Shown here in pieces: positions 53,790-63,900 of a stretch of 64,000 nt of DNA. This DNA is from Rubrolithibacter danxiaensis (GTDB lineage Bacteria > Bacteroidota > Bacteroidia > Sphingobacteriales > Sphingobacteriaceae). Every line of letters begins with the position of its first letter. Position 1 is the stretch's first letter. A program made the translations under genes and the position numbers. The stretch is from contig NZ_JBKOPS010000005.1 of NCBI RefSeq assembly GCF_047272945.1, positions 248,001 to 312,000 of the forward strand, written 5' to 3'. The notes below the pieces were generated by a model, which worked only from the letters and a program-made list of their open reading frames with translations, was not told the origin of the DNA and made no database searches.

Positions 53790-54664
53790 GGTATATCGAT
53801 AATAGTACGCTTGAGCAGGCAGCCGTTGATATTGGGTGGGATGCTATAAGGCAAGCCCATCTGAATGCGATGGCAGGTTTATCTGTAGCCGAATTAAAGG
53901 CTTATATAACAGACCATCCGGATTGGAATATGTTTCAGCCTCGCATGCTTTCCCTTTCGCACAATAAGTGCTGGTATTCTGAAGCTCCTATTGGCAATGG
54001 GGATTTTGAGGTTGATCATTTTCGACCAAAAAATAAATCCAAGCAGAAAACTGATTATACAAACGCCAAGAGCAAATCAGTTGTTCATAAGGAAAATGGT
54101 TATTGGTGGAAGGCATACGATTGGGATAACTACAGGTTAGCTGGTGCATTGGCAAATAAACTAAGACGTGACCGTCTTGGTGATTGTGAAGACGTAAAGG
54201 GAAAAGGAGATTATTTCCCTCTCAATTTGGTTTTGGGCCGGGTTGCAAATGATGAAGAAAATTTGGCTTGCGAAGATCCTGTCCTATTGGATCCTACGAA
54301 CCCTGTAGACGTATCCTTGCTCACTTTCGACAAGGGTATTCCCATTCCAGCAACGACAGATGAAGATGAAATAGATAGGGTTAAACAATCTATATTTTAT
54401 TATCACCTAGACTTGGATCAGCTTAATACTGCAAGGAAAATAGTCTGGGATGATTGTGTAGCTCAAATAAAGGACGCAAAAAAGAATATTGACAACTCTG
54501 CACCGGCAGTGAAAAAAGCAATGGTCAGGAAGTGTTTTGAAGAATTAATTAAGCTGGTGGATTCCGAAAGAAAATCATATACAAGTACTGCAAAGGCGTG
54601 CTTAATGGTCCATTCAGAACTTAATGGATATTCTTGGTTAAAAAATTTCGTAAGAACGTTATGA
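53786..54664 (+). CDS. HNH endonuclease, Septu PtuB-like
   Basis: A 292-residue protein with the TIGR02646-like HNH core: SHNKCWYSEAPIG near residue 58-70, DFEVDHFRPKNK with Asp77-His78, and YDWDNYRLAGALANKLRRD with Asn115 and Asn124. In place of the usual CxxC zinc pair the first half reads CWYS, so zinc binding may be lost or changed. It overlaps both the ATPase gene and hsdM by four bases. It is the likely DNA- or RNA-cutting partner of the ATPase. Confidence 0.85.
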   Translation: MRYIDNSTLEQAAVDIGWDAIRQAHLNAMAGLSVAELKAYITDHPDWNMFQPRMLSLSHNKCWYSEAPIGNGDFEVDHFRPKNKSKQKTDYTNAKSKSVVHKENGYWWKAYDWDNYRLAGALANKLRRDRLGDCEDVKGKGDYFPLNLVLGRVANDEENLACEDPVLLDPTNPVDVSLLTFDKGIPIPATTDEDEIDRVKQSIFYYHLDLDQLNTARKIVWDDCVAQIKDAKKNIDNSAPAVKKAMVRKCFEELIKLVDSERKSYTSTAKACLMVHSELNGYSWLKNFVRTL

Positions 54665-56094
54665 CAACAAATAATCTTGTACAAAAAATATGGTCATTTT
54701 GCGATACGTTGCGGGATGATGGCTTAGGATATAACGATTATTTGGAACAGCTCACTTATCTGCTGTTTCTAAAAATGGCAGATGAGAACAAAAATAAATA
54801 CAGCTTACCAGATATCTGTAACTGGAAAAGCCTTGTAGCTAATAAAGGAGGTGAACTACTGGATCAATATGAGAAGATATTGAAAACACTCACTGATTCG
54901 GGAGGCATGTTAAAAAAGATTTTTTCAGGCGCACAGAATAAAATTCATGATTCATCGAAACTTCAGAAGCTTATCAACCTCATTGATGAGGAGAATTGGA
55001 CATCAACAGGCTATGATATCAAAGGTGAAATCTATGAATCCTTGCTGCAAAAAAACGCCGAGAATAGTGGTGCTGGTCAATATTTTACACCCCGATCTGT
55101 AATTCAAGCAATAATTGAGTGTATAAAACCTCAGCCTTCAGAGACGATAGTCGATCCTTCATGTGGCACAGGTGGCTTCTTTTTAGGGGCACTGGAATAT
55201 TTAAACAGGAAGAATCTTACTCAGGAAGAAAAAAAGTTCATCAAGTTCAACACATTTCATGGATGGGAAATAGAAAAGGCAACTGCACGCCTTTGTTTAA
55301 TGAATCTCTATTTACATGGTGTAGGTGATTTGAAAAAAACTCCGGATATACAGGTTACCGATAGCTTGAAAGCAAATAATATTAAAAAGGTAAAGATAGT
55401 ATTGGCTAATCCCCCTTTTGGGAAGAGCAGTAGCGATATTCCCACGAACGATCAAAAAATGGCTGAAAAAGACGGCTATTTCCTGAGAGAGGATTTCTGG
55501 GTTACAACAAGTAATAAGCAACTTGCTTTCTTACAGCACATAGTTAACATGCTGGAGGATGAAGGGCGTGCTGCCATTGTCCTGCCGGATAATGTACTTT
55601 TCGAAGGCGGTGCTGGCGAGATAATACGTCGCAAACTTCTTGAAGAGGCTTATCTGCACACTATTTTGAGATTGCCTACCGGTATTTTCTACGCCCAAGG
55701 CGTAAACGCTAATGTCTTGTTCTTCGATAAAAAGCAAGTTTCTAAAAAATCGAAAAAGGAAGTCTGGTTCTACGACTATAGAACGAATATCCATCACACC
55801 CCTAAGAAGAACCCACTATCTTTTAATAGTTTACGGCCGTTCGTTGAATGCTATAATGAAAGTAAGAGGAAGGAAACATGGGGAAAGGACAACTTACACG
55901 GACGCTGGAGAAAATACAGTCATGAAGAGATATTAACCAGGGATAAAGTGAATTTTGACATTATCTGGTTAAAAGATGAAAATTCAATTGATATGGAGGC
56001 GCTGCCTGAGCCGGACGTCTTAATTGGTGAAATTATAGATAGCTTAGAAACCGTCCTAAACAACTTGAGAAACGTAAAGGACTCGGTATCCTAG
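54661..56094 (+). CDS. hsdM: Type I restriction modification methylase HsdM
   Basis: A 477-residue N6-adenine methylase. Motif I is DPSCGTGGFF (Asp165-Phe174), motif IV is ANPPFG (Asn250-Phe253), and the N-terminal HsdM helical domain (DNYLEQLTYLLFLKMADE-like) is present. It works with HsdS to methylate host DNA. ATG 54661 overlaps the HNH stop (ATGA). No HsdR gene is seen next to it; a putative nuclease gene follows five bases after its stop. Confidence 0.92.
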   Translation: MTTNNLVQKIWSFCDTLRDDGLGYNDYLEQLTYLLFLKMADENKNKYSLPDICNWKSLVANKGGELLDQYEKILKTLTDSGGMLKKIFSGAQNKIHDSSKLQKLINLIDEENWTSTGYDIKGEIYESLLQKNAENSGAGQYFTPRSVIQAIIECIKPQPSETIVDPSCGTGGFFLGALEYLNRKNLTQEEKKFIKFNTFHGWEIEKATARLCLMNLYLHGVGDLKKTPDIQVTDSLKANNIKKVKIVLANPPFGKSSSDIPTNDQKMAEKDGYFLREDFWVTTSNKQLAFLQHIVNMLEDEGRAAIVLPDNVLFEGGAGEIIRRKLLEEAYLHTILRLPTGIFYAQGVNANVLFFDKKQVSKKSKKEVWFYDYRTNIHHTPKKNPLSFNSLRPFVECYNESKRKETWGKDNLHGRWRKYSHEEILTRDKVNFDIIWLKDENSIDMEALPEPDVLIGEIIDSLETVLNNLRNVKDSVS

Positions 56095-56099
56095 TAAGT

Positions 56100-57701
56100 A
56101 TGACTGAAGGTGAACAAATAAGAGCTTTTGAACGTGATGTCTTGGACGAGCATCATAAGAGTTTTTTATTTTATCAGTATTCCGACGATATAGTTATTCC
56201 GTATTTGTTGCAGACCTATGGCGATACTGAAAGGCATAGAGACAATTTAGTTCGTAATGGCCATAACGCGACTAGCCTTTCTTTCTATTTGAACAATATG
56301 CTGCATGGTTTGGGTCACTGCATAAGATGGATGATCAATAAAGGGGGTACTGGAATCAAAGATGCTTCAGGGAATACATATCTACAAATACATGAAATGG
56401 CCGCTGATTTTCTTGGCTGGGGAACGGGCTATCACATGATTGCCCAGGAATTTGTTACCTGGTCTCGTGGTATCAAAAGGGCGAACATGAACGAAGAAAA
56501 AAAGACAATTACGTTCACGAATCCTGAAGGATACGAATACAGCAAAATATATGGCGGCCAACTGCTGTACGCTAAAAGGATCGCAGATTCATTTGATAGC
56601 TATCCACACGAAGAAATGGAGGAAGAATTCATCAAATGGTTTCAGGAAATAGACTTTACTAAACCGCCGATTGCCAATCACATTAAATGGCAACAAGGAC
56701 GAAGCTCTGCATCATATCCAATGCTATATCTGAAGATGAAGGATATACTATTCCCTGAATTGGATGAGACAACAGAGTTCCAAGGGTATAATCTCCAGCA
56801 GATCCGCCAATTTTATGCCCTTGTTTTCCTAAATTTTCATTTCATTCGATGGGTTGAAGCAGTATTGGATTCGCGAGCCGGAAATAATAATTTGTTTTTT
56901 GGCTCTAATCCACTTGAGCTAAGCCAGCAGCAATTCGAAAAATTCGTTTCTAATATTACGGGGCTTGCTATGGACGTATCGAGAGCGATTATTGCCGATC
57001 TGACATTTGACCCTTTCAGCTTTCATACAAGCGTAAGTATCCAACCTTTCATTCGTTCGTTTTCCGGCCATTATTATATTCTGCCTAACTTATTTGCACA
57101 GTTAGAGCCGTCCAGAATGATTCTCGGTGCCTTAAATAAAGGAGTCAAGAAAAATGTATATGACACCTTAATTAACACAATCGAAAAAGTAAACCTAGGC
57201 TTAGTGTATGACACGGCAAAAGGTCTCGAAGGCAGTATTTGTTATCTCGAAAAGCAGATTAAAAATAATGGGCAAACGATAAGTCCCGATTTAATCCTGA
57301 TTGATCCTTCAGATAAGTTTCTATTGGTTGCCGATTACAAGCATTTCATTGGCCCTATAACAGCTTCTGAGGTTGACTATAAGATGAAGGAGCTTGAAAA
57401 AGGTATTAGTCAGGTGACAAAATATATTGAACATCTTTCCCAGCTCTCGATGGTCGACTTGCTATGTATCCAGGACTTTTCCATCGTGGGCTTGCTCATT
57501 ACTCATAAACTTTTGCCTGTCCCCATTCCAAAAGGGAAATCGGTTCCAATCTTTGACCTAGAATCATTTATTGAGGATATCAATCAGGTAATTCAAGGCA
57601 ATCAGCGTTTACGTGATCTGGCACAAAAGATACACACAGCTTTTACGAAAAAGCCTAATATTGAGTTCAAGGACTTCCAATGCTATCAGGAAGTTTCTTG
57701 A
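56100..57701 (+). CDS. Unrecognised protein with PD-(D/E)XK-like nuclease motif, end of defence operon
   Basis: A 533-residue soluble protein I do not recognise as a known family. Residues 1-380 are mixed alpha/beta, with an HCIRW- and HEMAADFLGWGTG-containing first part. Near the C-terminus, Pro396-Asp397 (SPDLILID) and Asp412-Tyr-Lys414 (LLVADYK) match the PD...(D/E)xK core spaced by hydrophobic strands, as in a restriction-like fold. It starts five bases after hsdM, so it belongs to the same operon. A nuclease or decayed-nuclease role in restriction is the most likely reading. Confidence 0.6.
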   Translation: MTEGEQIRAFERDVLDEHHKSFLFYQYSDDIVIPYLLQTYGDTERHRDNLVRNGHNATSLSFYLNNMLHGLGHCIRWMINKGGTGIKDASGNTYLQIHEMAADFLGWGTGYHMIAQEFVTWSRGIKRANMNEEKKTITFTNPEGYEYSKIYGGQLLYAKRIADSFDSYPHEEMEEEFIKWFQEIDFTKPPIANHIKWQQGRSSASYPMLYLKMKDILFPELDETTEFQGYNLQQIRQFYALVFLNFHFIRWVEAVLDSRAGNNNLFFGSNPLELSQQQFEKFVSNITGLAMDVSRAIIADLTFDPFSFHTSVSIQPFIRSFSGHYYILPNLFAQLEPSRMILGALNKGVKKNVYDTLINTIEKVNLGLVYDTAKGLEGSICYLEKQIKNNGQTISPDLILIDPSDKFLLVADYKHFIGPITASEVDYKMKELEKGISQVTKYIEHLSQLSMVDLLCIQDFSIVGLLITHKLLPVPIPKGKSVPIFDLESFIEDINQVIQGNQRLRDLAQKIHTAFTKKPNIEFKDFQCYQEVS

Positions 57702-57941
57702 TAATCCAAATCAACAACAATATCAGGGATTGATTGAAGAAAACTTTCAATCTTTTGCGGGAACTAATTATTGTTATGGGAAAAATAGTAAAGAGATGTA
57801 CATTTTACTAAAGAGCATGGTATAATCGAAGATACTATTAAACGACTTGCTGAAACTTATGAACAGAGGCAGGATTATGCGGAGCATAACCGATGTACAA
57901 TGGGGTATAAACTCGTGGAGGAAATAATGAAGTTTAAATAA
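57702..57941 (+). pseudogene. Short decayed coding stretch
   Basis: Two shifted frames can be read: RKFLDNPNQQQYQGLIEENF with FQSFAGTNYCYGKNSKEMYI, then in another frame HFTKEHGIIEDTIKRLAETY continuing to EEIMKFK and a TAA at 57939-57941. No single start or frame joins them. It looks like the tail of a lost gene between the defence operon and the giant NTPase gene; its family cannot be named. Confidence 0.45.
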
Positions 57942-57954
57942 AGACGATCACTCT

Positions 57955-60900
57955 ATGTCAAATAATTTAGTAGCATATTCAAGAGCCGGAGATGTTTTTC
58001 ATTATAGGTGGGCAGCCAGACGTTGCCTAAGACTAATCTATCCTAATTCTTTTGTAAGGAAAATATACATTGAAGGATCGCCTGAACCCGAGAAAGCAGG
58101 AGAATATGTAATAGACGTTTCGGAATACAGTATTGAAGATGCAGGGAAGAAAAAAATAGACTACTATCAGTTGAAGCACACAACTGTTCAGGGAGATAAG
58201 CCATTTACAATAAGCGACTTAAAAGATACCTTCACCGGTTTTACTGCAAGATATCTCCAGCATAAGAAAGAGAATAAGACAGATGTTTCCGACATTTCCT
58301 TTACTGTAATTACAAACAGAAAATTTGCGGATTCGTTCAAGGCAAATTTATCAGCTATCATAAGAAAGGAAAAGGTCGACCCTATTTTCAAGAGAACAAT
58401 AGAGAGTTATACTAATCTCTCTGAAGATGATCTGGTGGCATTCTGCCGTATGCTACATTTAGAGGATGGCGAAGGCAATTACAACATTCAAAGAGATGAA
58501 TTAAGAATAGAATTAGCTCAATTGATTGCGGGTTCCATTGAAAATGCACAAATTGAAAATCTTGTTGCTTTAGTACAAGAGAAGGTACTGCCCGATGCTG
58601 ATGGTAGGATTAATCGGGAAGACGTTTTAAAGCGCTTTGGTATAACCTCTGAAAAAGAGCTATATCCTGCGCCAGCTAAATGGGATGAGCTTACTAACAT
58701 AATCGAACGCAGGCAATATGCAATTCTTAAAGACAGTATTGCTAGCTTATCACATCCTGTTATCGTGCATGCAGCCGGCGGCGTAGGAAAATCCGTTTTC
58801 TGTCGCCAGCTAATCAATTCTTTGCCCGAAGGATCTCTAGGGATTGCTTATGATTGTTTTGGTGCAGGAAGCTACAGAAATCGAAGTGAATCCCGGCATA
58901 AACATAGGGATGCTTTAGTGCAAATTGTAAATGAACTTGCTTCCAAAGGTTTATGTGATCCGTTGATCGTACAGAATACAACCCTGGATGAGGATATAAT
59001 GCGGAAATTCCTTCAACGAATTGAAGCCTCTGTGAAGTCTCTAAAAAAAGTAACTGACGAAGCACAGCTATTCATTTTAATTGATGCTGCTGATAATGCT
59101 GAGATGGCAGCCATCGAATACACGCAATCCTGTTTTGCTCATGAGCTGATTCGTGAGAATATGCCGGATGGATGCAAGCTGATACTTTTATGTAGAACCG
59201 AGCGAATCCATCTATTGCAACCTCTAAGCAATGTTACGAAATTGGAGTTGGAGCCATTTTCAGAGAAGGAAACTTTGGCAAACTTAAAAAAATGGTTTCC
59301 TGATGCAAATGAAAAGGATGGAATTGAATTCCACCGTTTAACATCGGGCAATCCGCGGGTTCAGGCAAATGCTTTGGATGCAAAAAATGACTCAACCCAT
59401 GAATTGTTAGACTCATTAGTACCGTCAGGAACCTCTGTTGAAAAGCAAATAGAGCTTCAGTTAAATGCTGCTATATCTAAAATAAAAGACCTGATTCCTC
59501 AGGAGCATCATCATCAAATTAATTCAATATGCCTGGGCTTAGCCAGCTTACCTCCTCATATTCCCATTGATGTTTTATCCAAAGTGGCAAATGTCAGTAT
59601 AGATCATGTGAAAAGTTTTGTTTCCGACATCGGTCGTTCCTTATGGTTGTATGATACTTCTATACAGTTCAGAGACGAGCCAACAGAAACCTGGTTTAGA
59701 AACACATTCCTTGCTACAAAGGAAAACTACGAAGAATATATAACAGCTTTGGAGCCTCTCGCTCATCAGCTACCTTATATTGCAGAGGTACTACCACAAC
59801 TGTACCTGCAAGCCGGACAATACGACAAATTAATTGCCATTGCACTTTCCGACGACTATTTGCCTGAAAACAACCCTATAGATGCCCGGAATATCCGGGT
59901 ATATCGTTTGCAATTTGCTTTTAAAGCAGCACTTAAACTCAAAAATTTCAAAGATGTCATTAAGCTGGCTATGAGAGCCGGCGAAGAAGTAGCAGGAAAT
60001 CAGAGGCAGATAGCGCTTTTTAGATCAAATATCGACTTACTTACTACTCTTCAAAGCAAAGAAAAAGTTCAGGAGATTGCTTTCAAAAGATTACTAAGCA
60101 GTAGGTGGGATGGGTCTGAGAATGTTTATTCCGCTTCATTGCTTTCGGGAATAACAGATTATAGAGGAGAAGGAAGAGGCTACCTGCGGGCTGCTATGAA
60201 CTGGCTGCACATTCAATTTGAGGAGCAGAGAAAAAATGATGATCATTATTACCAAGACGGTGTTGAGGATGATGACGTGTTGGAACTTGCCTATGCCCAT
60301 TTAAACATTCATGGAGTAAACGGTTGTACTGATTTTCTATTTGGTTTAAAGCCCAAAGAAGCCTTATTCAGGACTGTACAGGATTTAGCAGAAAGGCTTG
60401 TTGACCTGGGGCGATTTAATGAGATAAATGATCTGACAGGCAGGTTTATTCGTGAACCTTATTACCTTGTTGCCACAGTTAGTAGGCTTGTAGAAATTGG
60501 AAGATTCCCTCAAGCAAGTGAAACAGAAACATGCTTAAATCTGCTCTGTTCCCGGAAAAGTAGAATTGAAAAATCGAAAGATTTTTTCAATGACAGGGTA
60601 ACGCCAGCTATCATTTCTTTCCTCGAAGCATGCATATATAATGGTTTACCTACGGAAAAGATATTACGGGCTTTAAATCATTATGTGCCGCTCAGGGCTA
60701 ACCGAATGGTTTATAGCGCTCATTCGTCAGATGAAAGAACCATCTATCTTAAAGCGCTTGCTATACGTGTAGTATTGTTGAACAAACCAGAAGTAGACAT
60801 AGAAACTATTTCACCAGATGAATTTTCCAGCAAGAAGAAAAACCATGAATTGGACAATGACTTTAAAGAGTTTAAAGAAGTAATCTATGGTTTGTTTCCT

Positions 60901-63900
60901 TGGTATTTGTTAAGGGCTCAGATTTTATTTGACAAACAAATAAAACTTCTTGACGTTGTTGGCTCAGTCAATGAAACTTCAATAAAGGCTCGAACCAGTA
61001 GATACAGGAGCTATGATATGCTTCCTTACGAGATTGCTGAAATCTGTGCTGGTATATTGATGTTCTATCAACAAGGTAGCAACGAAGATATAACTGAGTT
61101 TTACCAAAGGTTTCTACATAATGACAAAGCCTTCAGATTACAGGATAAATCCCCCCTGCTTCGTGCAGCCTGCAGGGCTCCTCATCTACTAAATATAAGA
61201 CAGCCATTAGAACATGCTACCTATGAATTAACGAAAACGAACAATGACGATGGGCCTAATGAAATTGCTAATAGATACATTGCTATTGCACGTGCGGTTT
61301 TGGTCATTTCACCCGATGATGCAAGTGTATATTTTGACAAGGCGATAGAAGTCGCTTCTAAATTTGGAGAAGAGCTTGTGCCGCGATGGGAAGCAGTTGT
61401 GGCCCTAGCTCAAAGAGCTTGTGTGAAGCAAACGGCACCTGATGAACTGGCATATCGCTTCATCAGATGTGCCGAGTTAGTAGGAGAAAATGTTTCCAGG
61501 GAAAAGCATTGGAGCAGAAGCGAAGCCATGCGTGTTTGCGCCAAGATGTCGCCAGGAATAGCCATATCAGCCTTAAGCAGATGGCGGGATAGGGATATAG
61601 GTCGCTTTGAATATCAACTTGAAGCAATGTTGATAGAATTAGTCGGTTCCAAAACAATCTCCGCCAGTACAGGCTGGGCATTAAACCGTTTTTTTTCTTA
61701 TCATCAATTGAATGAGCTACTGGCAATCTGTTTAGAAAATGAGCCATCTGACAGTATCCGGCAAAGCTTAGTTGATGATGCTATTTACTTGCTCCAAATA
61801 GAAGGCATGGGCAGTGTATATTGGGATAAACTGAAAGAAATTGCAGTTAAGAATAACATTAGCAATGAAGTACTAAAGTCTATTACGAATTTCTATGCAC
61901 AACAAAATATAAAATCTGCAAGCTCTGAAGATATAACCGGGAAGGAACAAAAGTGGGAATCTAAACGAGATTGGGACGACATTTTCAAAGACTTAAACAT
62001 TGCTACACCTGAAGGCTTTGCCGCATTAATAGAGAGATTTAAATCGAAACAGGGAAAAGACGATTTCAAATGGCCCTTGAGAAACTTATTAAAGGACGCC
62101 ATAATTAGGTTGGAAGAAAAATCACTTTGGCCTTTCATTGATATTATCTTTCTTTCTGAAGACATTAACCACTATGATGTTCAGGGTATCCTTTCTTCCA
62201 TGCCTGAGGCATGGAAAGGCAAGGTGAGTTACCAAGCTAAGTTTCCTGGTGTTGTTTATAAGTTCGGAGAACATTATGCGCACGAATTGACAAATGAATA
62301 CTCTTTTAACTCTTTCAAAAAAGAATTAAATCTTGATGAAGCTTTAACCGAAAAGTTGATTGTCGGAATCACATCTGGCTTAGCGAATGGTGATGAGATC
62401 GCCGATGCACGACAGTTTTTTGGTTTTGCATCTCTGGTATCATCCTACATCAGCGAACAAGATGCTTCTGAGTTAACCGATTATTCATTATCCCGCTTTG
62501 AATTGCACATAGCAGAAGATTTTGGCGATGGCGCATGGAGTAAGAATTTACAAGTTGTAGGTGATGCCAGTATAAACGTTGCAGGATTTATATGGTCTGC
62601 TTTGGGGGCGCCAAGAGCAGCAGTAAGATGGAATGCAGCGCATTGTGTCAGAAAACTGGCAGACTTTAATTGTACCGATATCATTGATGCTTTAGTCTTT
62701 TGGTTGAACCAAGATAAAGTAGGTGCGTTTGGACACCATAAGTTTCCATTCTATAACCTTCATGCAAGGCAATACCTTTTGATAGCATTTGCCAGGATAG
62801 CTATTGAAAAGCCTGCCATACTACGTAAGCATAGCAATTTGTTTTTACAGTATGCGCTATCACAGCATCATGTTATTATTCAAAAATTCGCTTCAGATAT
62901 CATTGTAGAGATTGAAAACACCTTCCCTGGAACCTATGAAGCAGAGAGCTTAATAGCAGTAAAGAATATGGAAAAAAGTAACCTTCCAGTTCAGGTGGAA
63001 AATTATCAATACTCAACAGACAGTTATTGGCATCAGCAAGGAGAAGTTGAACCAGGCATTGATTTCCATTTTGGATGGGATTTCGATCGATACTGGTACG
63101 AACCGCTTGGCGATGTATTTGGGATTTCCAGTAAACAAATAGAGGATTTGGCTGCAAACCTTATTGTTAAGGAATGGAATTTAGGAGAAAAGAATGGATA
63201 TAATAACGATCCAAGAGTTATCCTTTGGAACCGTTCCAACAATGATCGGGAGACATGGCATGATCACGGAAGCTACCCTGGAACCGACAATTTAGATTTT
63301 TACTTGTCTTACCATTCGATGCTTGTTATTGCGGCAAGGCTAATTCAAAAAATGCCAGTAATCAGGACAAGATATAACTCAGACGATGAACCATGGTCTG
63401 ACTGGCTATCGCGACATTTACTGACACGTCCGGATGGCAAATGGTTGGCAGATTGCAGAGATCCTTTGCCACTAAACAGGCCTTTGTGGGTGTCAGAAGA
63501 AAAAAAAGACACCTGGCAAACTGAAATCACAGAAGGGGATTTTTTGAATTATATTCAGACAGAAACAAATGGGGAATTGTGGGTCAATGTAAAAGGAGGC
63601 TGGCATGAAAAGAATAACGAAAGAACAGAAACTATTTCTATTTCAACGGCACTTGTTTCACCTAAAACGTCAGATGCTCTTTTACGAGCATTAGCGACTT
63701 GTAGCGATCCATACGATTATAAGCTACCTTATTTTGATGAAGAAGATATGGAAATTGAGTCTGGCTTATTTCAACTTAAAGGTTGGATTAATGAACGCCA
63801 CAATTCAAAAGAATTGGATGAATTTGATCCTTATGCGGATGAAATTGATTATCCTCCATATTCATTGGGTAGCACAATAGCTGAACAGTTAGGCTTATCA

